Counted from the first letter of the stretch, positions 26,265 through 35,337 are shown. The stretch is 64,000 nt of DNA from Gluconacetobacter diazotrophicus PA1 5 (GCF_000067045.1 NC_010125.1:1912001-1976000); one strand, 5' to 3'. Numbers and translations are program-made. The notes: generated from the letters alone by a model not told the origin.

Positions 26265-27132
26265 ATATTTTCTTGATCGCATCTTCCAACGACACGGTGA
26301 ACTGGCCGGGGCGTAGCGGCTGGGGCTGGCTGGCATCGGGCGACCAGCCAGTCATGATGGCCAGGCGCAGCGGCACGGACAGCGGATCGTCTCCGGCGGC
26401 GGATGCCAGGGCGGCGAAGGCGGCGGGAAACAGGTCCGGCTGGGTGAATTGCCGGCTGCGTAGCACCAGCGCGTTGGTCTCGCCCGCCGCGCGCAGGTCC
26501 TGCAGCAGGCGGAAGGGCGAGCGATAGGCCAGCGTCACCGTTTCGGCGTCGGCCACCGGCAGGGCGAACCCCGCGCGTTGCAGCAGCGCCGCGCAGTCAC
26601 GCAGGTCCGGAAAGGGCGAGACACGCGGCGTCGCCCCGCCTGTCAGGGCCGCTTCCGCCTCGGTCAGCGCGCGGCGCAGGTCGGACAGGCTGGGCAGGAC
26701 CGGCAGGCTGGCCAGGAACAGTCCATCCGGCTTCAGCGCGTGACGGATCTGCGCCAGCGCGCCGGGCAGGTCGTTGACCCAATGCAGCGACAGGTTGGCG
26801 ACGACGAGGTCGAACGAACCCGGACCGAAGGGCAGCCATTCCTCGTCCGCGCACAGGACCGTTCCGCCGTTGATCCGCGCCATGCGCGGCGACAGATCGC
26901 AGGAGACGACGCTGCCGATGCCCCGGGCGCGCAGGCGCGGGGCCACCACGCCGCGCCCCCCGATATCCAGCGCGGCGGTGAAGCGATAGGTCGTGTCGTC
27001 CAGCCGGTCCAGCAGCCGGTCCGCGACCTCCTCCAGGACGGGGGCGATCTCATGCACCATCGGGGCGGCGCGATCGCGGTGCCGACGCACCGCGCGCCGG
27101 TCGAAAATCAGGGGATCATTCATGGACGGCAT
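26263..27132 (-). CDS. class I SAM-dependent methyltransferase (NDUFAF5/BioC-like)
   Basis: The 289-residue protein opens with IFDRRAVRRHRDRAA, a signature of the alphaproteobacterial homologues of mitochondrial complex I assembly factor NDUFAF5. The SAM-binding core is ALDIGGRGVVAPRL, with VVSCDLSPRM and VANLSLHWVNDLPGAL downstream. NDUFAF5 itself hydroxylates an arginine of complex I rather than methylating, so the activity here is open. ATG 27132 has GGAAGAG at correct distance and is preferred over ATG 27123. It is divergent from comF, whose start lies about 40 bp away. The two glycines GG replace the usual GxG of the SAM motif. Confidence 0.82.
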   Translation of the reverse strand: MPSMNDPLIFDRRAVRRHRDRAAPMVHEIAPVLEEVADRLLDRLDDTTYRFTAALDIGGRGVVAPRLRARGIGSVVSCDLSPRMARINGGTVLCADEEWLPFGPGSFDLVVANLSLHWVNDLPGALAQIRHALKPDGLFLASLPVLPSLSDLRRALTEAEAALTGGATPRVSPFPDLRDCAALLQRAGFALPVADAETVTLAYRSPFRLLQDLRAAGETNALVLRSRQFTQPDLFPAAFAALASAAGDDPLSVPLRLAIMTGWSPDASQPQPLRPGQFTVSLEDAIKKI

Positions 27133-27170
27133 GTGCTCTTCCGGATGGAGGATGCCAATGGCACCTTTGC

Positions 27171-28001
27171 GTGATGGATGGGGCGATACGCACGACAACG
27201 ATGACCGGACCGGGGGGCATGGCGCGCCGCCTGGGGTCGCTTCTGCTGGATGGTCTTCTGCCACCCGACTGCCCCCTGTGTCACCAGCCGGTCGAGCGGG
27301 CGGGCCTGCTGTGTCCGGACTGCTTCCGGCATATGCGCTTCATTTCCGAACCCTGCTGCGATGCGTGCGGCGAACCCTTTGCCGGCGCGGGGTTCGCCGG
27401 GTCGGTCCTGGGTGGGGCGGGGCGCATCTGCGCATCCTGCGCGGACCGGCGGCCGCCGTGGCGGGCCGGGCGGGCGGCGCTGGTCTATGACGAATGGTCG
27501 CGTGCGCTGATCCTGCGCCTGAAATATGCCGACCGGACCGAGCTTGCGCCCCTGCTTGGCCGCCACATGGCGCGGATCGGCCAGGGGATGCTGGGCCAGG
27601 CGGACCTGCTGGTGCCCGTGCCGCTGCACCGTCGCCGGCTGTTTCGCCGCCGCTACAACCAGGCCGCCCTCCTGGCGCGGGCGGTGGGGCGGACCGTGGG
27701 GCTGCGGACCCTGCCCGATGCGCTGATCCGTCCGCAGGCGACGCCGCCGCTGGCGCGGCTGGGCCCGGCCTCGCGTCGCGATATCCTGCATGGCGCGATC
27801 GCGGTCCGCCCGTCGCGGCGGGCCGCGATCGCGAACCGGCGAATCGTCCTGGTAGACGATGTCATGACCACGGGGGCGACGACGGGCGAATGCGCGCGGG
27901 TCCTTCTTGCCGCCGGGGCGGCATCGGTGGACGTGCTGGTGGCGGCCCGCGCGCCCGATCCCGGCCGCGATCCGTCCCAGGATACGGGGCAGCACCCGTA
28001 A
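27171..28001 (+). CDS. comF: ComF family phosphoribosyltransferase-like protein
   Basis: A 276-residue ComF-like protein. The N-terminal zinc-ribbon cysteines are visible as CPLC, CPDC, CCDACG and CASC within the first 90 residues. The C-terminal phosphoribosyltransferase domain carries the PRPP loop VLVDDVMTTGATT. ComF is needed for DNA uptake in naturally competent bacteria, but homologues are widespread in non-competent ones and their role is unclear. The start is uncertain: ATGs at 27171, 27174, 27201 and 27219 are all in frame, and none has an ideal ribosome-binding site. Confidence 0.85.
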   Translation: MMDGAIRTTTMTGPGGMARRLGSLLLDGLLPPDCPLCHQPVERAGLLCPDCFRHMRFISEPCCDACGEPFAGAGFAGSVLGGAGRICASCADRRPPWRAGRAALVYDEWSRALILRLKYADRTELAPLLGRHMARIGQGMLGQADLLVPVPLHRRRLFRRRYNQAALLARAVGRTVGLRTLPDALIRPQATPPLARLGPASRRDILHGAIAVRPSRRAAIANRRIVLVDDVMTTGATTGECARVLLAAGAASVDVLVAARAPDPGRDPSQDTGQHP

Positions 28002-28063
28002 CGGTATGTTGCCCCGGCATAAATGCGCTATGCTTGATAACAGGCCGCTATTCGAGGATCAGG

Positions 28064-28324
28064 ATGCCCAGGATCGAGATCTATACCCAGCCGGGATGCC
28101 CCTATTGCGTCCGCGCACTCCGCCTGCTGGAGCAGAAGGGCACGGCTTTTACCGAAATCCGCGCCCTGCACGGCACGGCCGAACGCGCGGAGGCGCGGGA
28201 GCGTTCCGGTGGCCGGACAACCGTGCCGCAGATCTTCATCGACGGGCGGCATATCGGCGGCTGTGACGACATCATGGCGCTGGACCGTGCCGGCAAGCTG
28301 GACCCGCTGCTGCATGCGGCGTGA
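28064..28324 (+). CDS. grxC: glutaredoxin 3
   Basis: A dithiol glutaredoxin of 86 residues. The redox motif CPYC is at 11-14 in TQPGCPYC, the cis-proline is in TTVPQIFID and the glutathione-binding GGCDD follows. Reduces protein disulfides and ribonucleotide reductase with glutathione in the cytosol. An ATG start at 28064 is preceded by GAGGATCAGG. The DUF1178 gene begins 33 bp downstream, and a grxC-DUF1178 pair after comF is a common alphaproteobacterial order. Confidence 0.95.
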   Translation: MPRIEIYTQPGCPYCVRALRLLEQKGTAFTEIRALHGTAERAEARERSGGRTTVPQIFIDGRHIGGCDDIMALDRAGKLDPLLHAA

Positions 28325-28357
28325 TCGCCAGCATCCGGTCCAGACCAGGGGGCGCCG

Positions 28358-28864
28358 GTGATCCGCTATCTGCTGCGTTGCGATGCGGGGCATGAGTTCG
28401 ATGGCTGGTTCCCCGGCAGCGCCGCGTTTGACGATCAGGTGCGACGTGATCTCCTGTCCTGTCCGCAATGCGGCACGACCGATGTCGGCCGCGCGCTGAT
28501 GGCCCCGGCGGTCCGCACCCGCCCGGCCCGGCCGCCTGTGACGCAGCCGGCAGGGCAGCAGGTCGTGAGGGAACAGCCGGCGGCGGCCCCGGCGGCCCAT
28601 ATGCCGGCGGGCCCGCCACCTTCGGTGCAGGGGGCGGGCGTGCCGGCCGCGCTGACGGCGGCGTTGCAGACGCTTCGCCGGCACGTCGAACAACAATGTG
28701 AAGACGTGGGTGATCGTTTCGCCGAGGAAGCGTTGAAGATCCATCATGGCGAGGCGGAGGAACGCGGCATCTACGGCCACGCATCGGACGAGGATTATCA
28801 CCGCCTGACCGACGAGGGCGTCGAAATCGTGACGATACCGTGGGTCAGGCGCGCCGACAGTTGA
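28358..28864 (+). CDS. DUF1178 family protein
   Basis: A 168-residue protein of unknown function. The N terminus RYLLRCDAGHEFDGWFPGS and the pair CPQC (about residues 35-38) are the DUF1178 signature and suggest a small zinc-ribbon. A Pro/Ala-rich linker (about 50-90) leads to a helical C-terminal part with EEALKIHHGEAEERGIYG, also conserved in the family. The start codon is GTG. It follows grxC by 33 bp, so the two are probably cotranscribed. Confidence 0.85.
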   Translation: MIRYLLRCDAGHEFDGWFPGSAAFDDQVRRDLLSCPQCGTTDVGRALMAPAVRTRPARPPVTQPAGQQVVREQPAAAPAAHMPAGPPPSVQGAGVPAALTAALQTLRRHVEQQCEDVGDRFAEEALKIHHGEAEERGIYGHASDEDYHRLTDEGVEIVTIPWVRRADS

Positions 28865-28910
28865 TCGGCCGGAATGGTTGGGGGGACGGTCCGCACAGGG
28901 ACCGGAAAAC

Positions 28911-29459
28911 ATGAAACGCATGCACGACAGAACAGACAGGCCGGCCGCCTTCGTCCCTTCGGGAACGGGGCATCGCCACAACGCGGCACGATGGGTGTCC
29001 GCGCTGGCCTGCCTTACTCTTCTGGCCGGGATCGCGGCAGCCCCGGCCCGTGCCGACGCCGGTCCGGATGCGGATGCCGGCACCGGAACGTTGTCTGTCC
29101 TGGGCATGTGGGAGACCAGGGAACATGATGGCGTCTTCAGGATCGCATCCTGCGGCGGGCAGCTCTGCGGTCACCTGGTGGGCATGCGCTATACGGGCGA
29201 GGTTCCGAAGGCCAGGGATGGCGGGTCCGAATGCGGCCTGCTGATGCTGACCGGTTTCACGCCGGATTCCGACGAGCCGGGGCGGTGGAATGGCCATATC
29301 CTCGATCCCGACACGAACAAGGTCTATCACGCCCAGATCTGGTCCCCGCGTGACGGCGTCCTGAAACTTCGCGGCTATGTCGGCATTCCGCTGTTTGGCG
29401 AGACACATACCTGGACCCGCTATACCGGCACGATCGGCCAGCGCTGCCAGATGCCGTGA
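28911..29459 (+). CDS. DUF2147 domain exported protein
   Basis: A 182-residue protein with a signal peptide (hydrophobic VSALACLTLLAGIAAAPARA, about residues 29-48) and one DUF2147 domain: VLGMWETREHDGVFRI, CGGQLCGHLVG, WNGHILDPDTNKVYHAQI and LKLRGYVGIPLFGETHTWTR. These periplasmic domains resemble lipocalin-like barrels of unknown ligand. The stretch before the hydrophobic core is long (28 residues), so an internal start is conceivable. ATG 28911 is the first in-frame ATG, preceded by GGAAAAC; an upstream GTG at 28878 is less likely. Confidence 0.82.
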   Translation: MKRMHDRTDRPAAFVPSGTGHRHNAARWVSALACLTLLAGIAAAPARADAGPDADAGTGTLSVLGMWETREHDGVFRIASCGGQLCGHLVGMRYTGEVPKARDGGSECGLLMLTGFTPDSDEPGRWNGHILDPDTNKVYHAQIWSPRDGVLKLRGYVGIPLFGETHTWTRYTGTIGQRCQMP

Positions 29460-29504
29460 TGCGTAATCGCTGCCCGACACGATAAACAACGAGGCACAGC
29501 AAGA

Positions 29505-30749
29505 ATGACGATGCCCTTTTCGCGACGCAATCTGCTCCTGGCGCTGGCGGCTTCCGGTACCGCCCCGCTGGCCAGTTCCCTGACCGGCCCGCGACCGGCG
29601 CGCGCCGCGATCCCGGCCATGTCGCGGACGCTGTGCTATATCGGCGGATACAACAAGCACGCGCCTCCGGGCGGGGCCGGGAACGGGCAGGGCATCGCAA
29701 TTTTCGAAATGAACCGCGTGACGGGCGGGCTCATTCCCGTCAGCACGTTCATGGACATCGCCAGCCCGTCCTTCATCACGATGTCGGCCGATAGCCGTTT
29801 CCTGTACGCGCTCAGCGAAATCGACGATTTCAACGCCGATCACGACGGCAGCGTCACCGCCTTTTCCGTGGACCGGACGTCCGGCGAACTGAACCGGCTG
29901 AACGTCGTCTCGTCCGGCGGTGCCGTGCCGGCGCATCTCAGCGTCCATCGGGCCGGGCATCATGTCCTGGTCGCCAACTATGTCGGCGGCAGTGTCGGCG
30001 TCCTGCCCATCCGCCCCGATGGCAGCCTGGGTGAACCCACCGACGTCGTGCACAATACGGGGCCGCATATGCCCGAACGCGCCGAGGACAATCCGCCCGG
30101 CAATTTCGCGATCAGCGACCATTCCGGTTCGCACGTGCATATGGTCGCCAGCGATCCGTCGGGCCGCTTCGTCGTGGCCTGCGATGCGGGGCTGGACCGC
30201 GTCTATGTCTGGACGCTGGATCTGGCGAGCGGCAAGCTGCGGCCCGCCGCCACGCCGTTCATCAACCTGATCCCGGGCTCCGCCCCCCGCCATTTCGCGT
30301 TCAGCAAGGACGGACGGACGATCTATATCCTGTGCGAACAGGATTCGAAGGTCGTCGTCGCATCGTTCGATCCGCGCACCGGCGCGCTGGTCCCACAGCA
30401 GAAGGTCAGCACCGTGACCTCCTATTTCCAGGGCAGCACGCTGGCGGCGGAAATCCTGATCTCGCCGAACGGGCGGTATGTCTATGCCTCGAACCGGCTG
30501 GGCGATTCGCTGGCGATCTTCCGGGTCGGCCCCGACGGATCGCTGACCCTGATCGACGAGGTCTGGATGCATGCCGACTACGGACGGGCGATGGTATTCG
30601 ACCCCTCGGGCACGTTCCTGTATTGCGCCAACCAGCGCAGCGATTCGGTGACGTCCTTCCGCGTCAACCCCGAGACCGGCGCGCTGGATTTCAACTGGCA
30701 CTTCACCGCGATCGGCAGCCCGACCACGTTTGCCTTTCTCCAGATCTGA
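29505..30749 (+). CDS. Tat-exported seven-bladed beta-propeller lactonase
   Basis: The 414-residue protein belongs to the YbhE-type 6-phosphogluconolactonase/lactonase family: repeated propeller blades such as SPSFITMSADSRFLYALSE, HLSVHRAGHHVLVANYVGG and VFDPSGTFLYCANQRSDSV. The N terminus SRRNLLLALAASG is a twin-arginine signal with cleavage near ARA-A, so the folded enzyme is predicted to be periplasmic. Cytosolic family members hydrolyse 6-phosphogluconolactone. Outside the inner membrane, glucono-delta-lactone from membrane glucose dehydrogenase is a more sensible substrate in an acetic acid bacterium. That reassignment is inference. Two ATGs (29505, 29511) begin the gene. Confidence 0.85.
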   Translation: MTMPFSRRNLLLALAASGTAPLASSLTGPRPARAAIPAMSRTLCYIGGYNKHAPPGGAGNGQGIAIFEMNRVTGGLIPVSTFMDIASPSFITMSADSRFLYALSEIDDFNADHDGSVTAFSVDRTSGELNRLNVVSSGGAVPAHLSVHRAGHHVLVANYVGGSVGVLPIRPDGSLGEPTDVVHNTGPHMPERAEDNPPGNFAISDHSGSHVHMVASDPSGRFVVACDAGLDRVYVWTLDLASGKLRPAATPFINLIPGSAPRHFAFSKDGRTIYILCEQDSKVVVASFDPRTGALVPQQKVSTVTSYFQGSTLAAEILISPNGRYVYASNRLGDSLAIFRVGPDGSLTLIDEVWMHADYGRAMVFDPSGTFLYCANQRSDSVTSFRVNPETGALDFNWHFTAIGSPTTFAFLQI

Positions 30750-30876
30750 ATCTCGGTCCGCAAACGCGCGCTGGTGGCGATCCGACGCGCGTCTGCTGCG
30801 CTCCACTGCGTTCCGCTCCCGCTCACTAGCCCACGTTTCCGAACCGAAACTGAATTATGGCGGCTGGTCAGCGCAG

Positions 30877-31638
30877 TTAAGGAGCGGACAGGCTGGCGAT
30901 GTAGTTGACGCCCAGGTCATGGCTTTCGCGCCAGCCGCCCAGGGCGGGGACCATTCCCGCGATGTCGGACACGCGCAATCCGGCCTGGCTGGCGAAGGCG
31001 CCCAGTTCCGCGGGCGTGATGAACTTGCGCCATTCATGCGTGCCGGCCGGCAGCAGGCGCAGGATGTATTCCGCCCCGATCTTCGCCGTCGCCAGCGACC
31101 GCAGGGTGCGGTTCAGGGTCGAGACGATGATGACCCCGCCCGGCGCCACCATGTCGGCCAGCACGCGCAGGAACGCGGCGGGATCGGTCACGTGCTCGAT
31201 CACTTCCAGTGCCGTGATGGCCGCGAATCGCGCCCCTTCGGCCTGGAGTTCCTCGGCGCTGCCGACGCGATAGGCCAGGGACCCGCCATCGGGGGGCAGG
31301 GGATGATCCGCCAGGTGCGCGCGCGCGGCGGCGATGGCGGCGTCCGAGGCATCCAGCCCGGTCACGTCATAGCCCATCCGGGCCAGGCCCTCGCTGGCCA
31401 GGCCCGCGCCGCAGCCGATATCCAGCAGGCGGGTGGCAGGCTCGCCGGGGGTGCCGGGGGCGGGCAGGTGGCGCCGGGCCCAGTCCAGGCGCAGGCCGTT
31501 CATGGCGTGCAGCGGCCGCATCGGCCCGGAAGGGTCCCACCAGCGGTCCGCCAGGGCACTGAATCGCGCGATCTCGTCCGGCGCGACGGAATGCCCGGCT
31601 GGATGGGCCGCCCGAGAAGACGAATCGTTTACATTCAT
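30877..31638 (-). CDS. ubiG: bifunctional 3-demethylubiquinone / 2-polyprenyl-6-hydroxyphenol O-methyltransferase
   Basis: Carries out the two O-methylations of ubiquinone synthesis, needed for the quinone-linked oxidases of acetic acid bacteria. The 253-residue protein has RFSALADRWWDPSGPMRPLHAMN at 25-47, the UbiG hallmark, and the SAM motif LLDIGCGAGL at 71-80. The ending LGVNYIASL is also typical. The ATG at 31638 is preceded by GGTGGTGAAG. It is divergent from lysC, with about 155 bp between the starts, an arrangement common in alphaproteobacteria. Confidence 0.95.
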   Translation of the reverse strand: MNVNDSSSRAAHPAGHSVAPDEIARFSALADRWWDPSGPMRPLHAMNGLRLDWARRHLPAPGTPGEPATRLLDIGCGAGLASEGLARMGYDVTGLDASDAAIAAARAHLADHPLPPDGGSLAYRVGSAEELQAEGARFAAITALEVIEHVTDPAAFLRVLADMVAPGGVIIVSTLNRTLRSLATAKIGAEYILRLLPAGTHEWRKFITPAELGAFASQAGLRVSDIAGMVPALGGWRESHDLGVNYIASLSAP

Positions 31639-31794
31639 GGCTTCACCACCTTTCCGCTGACCATCTGCCGCTGGACGGCGCAGCGGTGGAAGGGTATGTG
31701 ACGCGCCTTGCAGATAACCGCAATGCCCCGTCCGGCGCCCCAGCGCGCCCGGCGGGCTGGAACGGCCGCCGCGCCGAACTGGAGAGCCCTGTCC

Positions 31795-33048
31795 ATGCCT
31801 CGTACCGTCCCGCGGATCGTCATGAAATTCGGTGGCACGTCTGTGGCCGACCTGGACCGAATTCGCGCGGTGGCGGAAAAAGTGCACAAGCAGGTTGCCG
31901 CGGGATGCGAGGTCGCGGTCGTCGTCTCGGCCATGTCGGGGGTGACCAACCGCCTGGTGGGATACTGCCAGTCCCTGTCGCCGCTGCATGACGCGAAGGA
32001 ATATGACGCCGTCGTCGCAACGGGCGAGCAGGTGACCAGCGGCCTGCTGGCCATCGCGCTGCAGACTCTGGGGCTGGAGGCGCGGTCGTGGCTGGGGTGG
32101 CAGATTCCGCTGCGTACCGACGGCGCGCACGGCAAGGCGCGGATCGACTCGATCGACGGCGAGGCCCTGATCACGCGGATGCGGGCCGGACAGGTTCCGG
32201 TCATCGCCGGCTTCCAGGGCGTGGACCCCGACGGGCGGATCACGACCCTGGGGCGGGGCGGTTCGGACACGTCCGCCGTGGCACTGGCGGCGGCGCTGCA
32301 GGCCGACCGGTGCGATATCTATACCGACGTCGACGGAATCTACACGACCGACCCGCGAATTGTTGCGAGGGCGCGGAAGCTGGATAAGATCACGTACGAG
32401 GAGATGCTGGAACTGGCGTCGGTCGGGGCCAAGGTGCTCCAGACCCGCAGCGTCGAACTGGCGATGAAGGAGCGGGTGCGCGTACAGGTGCTGTCGAGCT
32501 TCAGCGACGGCCCCGCCCCGTCGGAAGACAACCTGCCCGGTTCATTAGTGGTGGATGAGGACGAGATCGTGGAAAAGGAACTGGTCGCCGGCATTGCCTA
32601 TTCGCGCGACGAAGCGAAGCTGTCCGTCAGGCGCATTCCCGACCGTCCGGGCATCGCGGCGGCGATCTTCGGCCCGCTGACGGCCGCGAACGTGAATGTG
32701 GACATGATCGTGCAGAGCACGGGGGCCGACGGCCTGACCAACATGACGTTCACCACCGGCAAGACCGACCTGGCCCGCGCCATCCAGGCGCTGGAGGCCG
32801 CGCGGGACGTCATCCAGTATGGTGAAATGGCGACCGACGACGACGTGGTGAAGATCAGCGTGGTGGGCGTGGGCATGCGCTCGCACGCGGGGGTGGCCAA
32901 CACGATGTTCCGCACCCTGTCGGACCGCAACATCAATATCCAGGTCATCTCGACCAGCGAAATCAAGGTATCGGTGCTGATCGCGGCGGAATATACCGAA
33001 CTGGCGGTCCGGGCGCTGCACACCGCCTACGGCCTGGATGCGGCCTGA
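31795..33048 (+). CDS. lysC: aspartate kinase
   Basis: Phosphorylates aspartate, the entry to lysine, threonine, methionine and diaminopimelate. The 417-residue protein starts with the kinase motif MKFGGTSVAD (10-19) and has GFQGVDPDGRITTLGRGGSDTSAVALA for substrate binding. Two C-terminal ACT domains (about 270-417) are the site of feedback control by lysine and threonine in the family. The ATG at 31795 has GGAGAG 8 bases upstream; earlier in-frame ATGs lack this. dapA at 1.8 kb is a later step. Confidence 0.95.
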   Translation: MPRTVPRIVMKFGGTSVADLDRIRAVAEKVHKQVAAGCEVAVVVSAMSGVTNRLVGYCQSLSPLHDAKEYDAVVATGEQVTSGLLAIALQTLGLEARSWLGWQIPLRTDGAHGKARIDSIDGEALITRMRAGQVPVIAGFQGVDPDGRITTLGRGGSDTSAVALAAALQADRCDIYTDVDGIYTTDPRIVARARKLDKITYEEMLELASVGAKVLQTRSVELAMKERVRVQVLSSFSDGPAPSEDNLPGSLVVDEDEIVEKELVAGIAYSRDEAKLSVRRIPDRPGIAAAIFGPLTAANVNVDMIVQSTGADGLTNMTFTTGKTDLARAIQALEAARDVIQYGEMATDDDVVKISVVGVGMRSHAGVANTMFRTLSDRNINIQVISTSEIKVSVLIAAEYTELAVRALHTAYGLDAA

Positions 33049-33052
33049 ACCG

Positions 33053-34126
33053 ATGGACACCCTCGCCATGCCCCTGTCGGATGACGCAATGTTTCGGACC
33101 GCCGCGCGCGCGCGGCTGGACCGCCTGTGGTCCGCCGGCACGGCCTTCCTGGGCAGCGAGGTCGCGATCCTGGGCGGCGCCATGTCCTGGGTCAGCGAGC
33201 GCCATCTGGTATCGGCCATTTCCAACGCCGGCGGCTTCGGCGTGCTGGCCTGCGGCGCCATGGAACCCGACCGGCTGGCCGAGGAAATCGCCGCCACCCA
33301 GGCGCTGACCAGCCGCCCCTTCGGCGTCAACCTGATCACCATGCACCCACGCCTGGACGACCTGATCCAGGTCTGCCTTTCGGCCGGGGTCACGCATGTC
33401 GTGCTGGCCGGCGGCATTCCGCCGGGGCCGGCCATCCGCGCGATCAAGGATGGCGGGGCGCGGGTCGTGGCGTTCGCGCCGGCCCTGGTGCTGGCCAAGC
33501 GGCTGGTGCGCATGGGCGTCGATGCCCTGGTGATCGAGGGCGCGGAGGCCGGCGGGCATGTCGGCCCGGTCTCGCTGACCGTCCTGGCGCAGGAAGTGCT
33601 GCCCCATATCCGCTCGGTTCCCGTCTTCGTCGCGGGCGGGCTGGGACGGGGCGAGGCCATCCTGTCCTATCTGGAGCAGGGGGCGGCCGGCGCGCAGCTC
33701 GGCACCCGCTTCGCCGCGTCGGCCGAAAGCATTGCCCACGAACGGTTCAAGGCCGCGTTCGTCCGCGCCAACGCCCGCGACGCCGTGACGTCGGTCCAGC
33801 TTGACGAACGCTTCCCCGTCATTCCGGTGCGTGGCCTGTCGAACGAGGGCGGACGCGCCTTCCTGCGCCATCAGGCGGAAACGATCCGCCGCTACCTGGA
33901 CGGCGAACTGACGCGTGAGGCCGCGCAACTGGATATCGAGCATTTCTGGGCCGGGTCGCTGCGCCGGGCGGTGATCGAGGGCGACGTGGAACAGGGTTCG
34001 GTCATGGCCGGCCAGTCGGTCGGCATGATCTCCTCCGTCCAGCCGGTCGCGGCCATCATCGCCGAACTGGTCGAACAGGCGGTCGATGCGCTGGTTCGGC
34101 GCGACATGCCGGCGGGGGATGCGTGA
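33053..34126 (+). CDS. nitronate monooxygenase / FabK-like flavoprotein
   Basis: A 357-residue FMN-binding TIM-barrel protein of the 2-nitropropane dioxygenase family. The motifs AILGGAMSWVSERHLVSAISNAGGFG (about 38-63), GVNLITMHP, and EGAEAGGHVG (162-171, with the family histidine) support the call; GGLGRGEAI binds the phosphate. Family members oxidise alkyl nitronates or reduce enoyl-ACP, and the sequence does not decide between them. It begins 5 bp after lysC, so it is probably cotranscribed, though no pathway link is evident. Its stop overlaps the GTG of the RodZ-like gene. Confidence 0.83.
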   Translation: MDTLAMPLSDDAMFRTAARARLDRLWSAGTAFLGSEVAILGGAMSWVSERHLVSAISNAGGFGVLACGAMEPDRLAEEIAATQALTSRPFGVNLITMHPRLDDLIQVCLSAGVTHVVLAGGIPPGPAIRAIKDGGARVVAFAPALVLAKRLVRMGVDALVIEGAEAGGHVGPVSLTVLAQEVLPHIRSVPVFVAGGLGRGEAILSYLEQGAAGAQLGTRFAASAESIAHERFKAAFVRANARDAVTSVQLDERFPVIPVRGLSNEGGRAFLRHQAETIRRYLDGELTREAAQLDIEHFWAGSLRRAVIEGDVEQGSVMAGQSVGMISSVQPVAAIIAELVEQAVDALVRRDMPAGDA

Positions 34127-35337
34127 ACGACACCAGCGCCCGCAATCCGGCCGCCGACCCCAGGGGGGCAGGCGCCCCGAACGGTGTGGGGCCGACCCTG
34201 CGCGCCCGCCGTGAACAGTTGGGGTGGGCGCTGCCGGACGTGGCCACCTGGCTGCGCATCCGCCTGTCCTACCTGGAAGCGATGGAGGACGGACGCGTCA
34301 AGGACCTGCCGGGGAATGTCTATACGGTGGGGTTCCTGCGCACCTATGCCCAGGCGCTGGGGCTGGACGCGGAATCCCTCGTCGCCCGGTTCAAGGCCGA
34401 GGCGCGGGACAATATCGATTACAAGCCCGAACTGTCCTTTCCCGCGCCGGTGCCCGGCAGCGCCGTGCCGGCCGGTGTCATGGCCCTGCTGGGCGGGGTG
34501 GTCATCATTGCCGCCTATGTCGGCTGGTACCGCATGACCGGCGTGCAGTCCGTCCCGCCCCAGCAGGTGCCCTCGGTGTACTCGGCCATTCCCGGCATGA
34601 CGCGGCAGGCCCCGACCTCGCCCCAGGTGGCATCGGTCCTGCCGTCGGGGCGGCCCATCGGCCCGCCGCAGCCTCTGTCCAATGCCGAAAGATCCGCCAT
34701 CACGGACGGCGACGTGCCCGCGCCGGCGCCGCTGGCGGCACCAACGCCGGCCGTACCGCCCCAAGGTACCACGCCCCAGGGTGCAGTGACCCAGGGTACA
34801 GTGACCCAAGGCACCCTGGCCCAGGGGAATGGAACCCCGGGCGTAGGGGACGCTGCCGTGCCGCCACCGGCCGGTCCGTCACAGTCCGCTATGCAGCCTG
34901 TGCCCCAGCCCGCGCCGGTTGCCGCCGCGCCGCCGACCGCCCCGGCGGGCCAGATGATGCTGACGGCCTCAGCCCAGACGTGGGTGCAGGTCAGGGTTGC
35001 GGGCGGGCCGGTCATCTATGATCATATCCTGCAGCCCGGTGAAAGCTGGTCCGTCCCCCCGGACAGGACCAACCTGCTGCTGACGGTCGGCAACGCCGGC
35101 GGCCTGGTGCTGAGCGCCGACGGGGTGACGACGCAGCCGCTGGGCCGCAACGGCGCGGTCGTGCGCAATCTTTCGCTGACGCCCGACGCCATTCGCAGCG
35201 GCAGCATCGTGACGGCGGCATCGACGCCCGCGCCCCATGCGGCACGACCCCATGGCAGCGGGGCGGGGGCGGCCATGCCGGCATCCGCCCCGGCCGTGCC
35301 GCAGGCGACCCCGCCGTCACCGACGATCGCCCATTGA
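34123..35337 (+). CDS. RodZ-like HTH and DUF4115 membrane protein
   Basis: The 404-residue protein has the RodZ plan. A cytoplasmic helix-turn-helix (about 20-95: LRARREQLGWALPDVATWLRIR, then LPGNVYTVGFLRTYA) precedes one transmembrane helix (about 113-135, VPAGVMALLGGVVIIAAYVGWY). A long Pro/Gln/Thr-rich periplasmic linker leads to a C-terminal DUF4115 beta domain (about 280-345, WVQVRVAGGPVIYDHILQPGESW). RodZ links MreB to the elongation machinery. The linker includes five 15-bp repeats. GTG start, four-base overlap with the previous gene. ispG lies about 145 bp downstream, a neighbour often found with this family. Confidence 0.88.
   Translation: MNDTSARNPAADPRGAGAPNGVGPTLRARREQLGWALPDVATWLRIRLSYLEAMEDGRVKDLPGNVYTVGFLRTYAQALGLDAESLVARFKAEARDNIDYKPELSFPAPVPGSAVPAGVMALLGGVVIIAAYVGWYRMTGVQSVPPQQVPSVYSAIPGMTRQAPTSPQVASVLPSGRPIGPPQPLSNAERSAITDGDVPAPAPLAAPTPAVPPQGTTPQGAVTQGTVTQGTLAQGNGTPGVGDAAVPPPAGPSQSAMQPVPQPAPVAAAPPTAPAGQMMLTASAQTWVQVRVAGGPVIYDHILQPGESWSVPPDRTNLLLTVGNAGGLVLSADGVTTQPLGRNGAVVRNLSLTPDAIRSGSIVTAASTPAPHAARPHGSGAGAAMPASAPAVPQATPPSPTIAH
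34762..34836 (+). repeat. five 15-bp tandem repeats in the RodZ-like linker
   Basis: Five imperfect units of 15 bp start at 34762, 34777, 34792, 34807 and 34822, with units 2 and 3 differing by one base. They encode QGTTP, QGAVT, QGTVT, QGTLA and QGNGT (residues 214-238). Because the unit is a multiple of three, copy-number changes would only lengthen or shorten the periplasmic linker. Confidence 0.9.
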
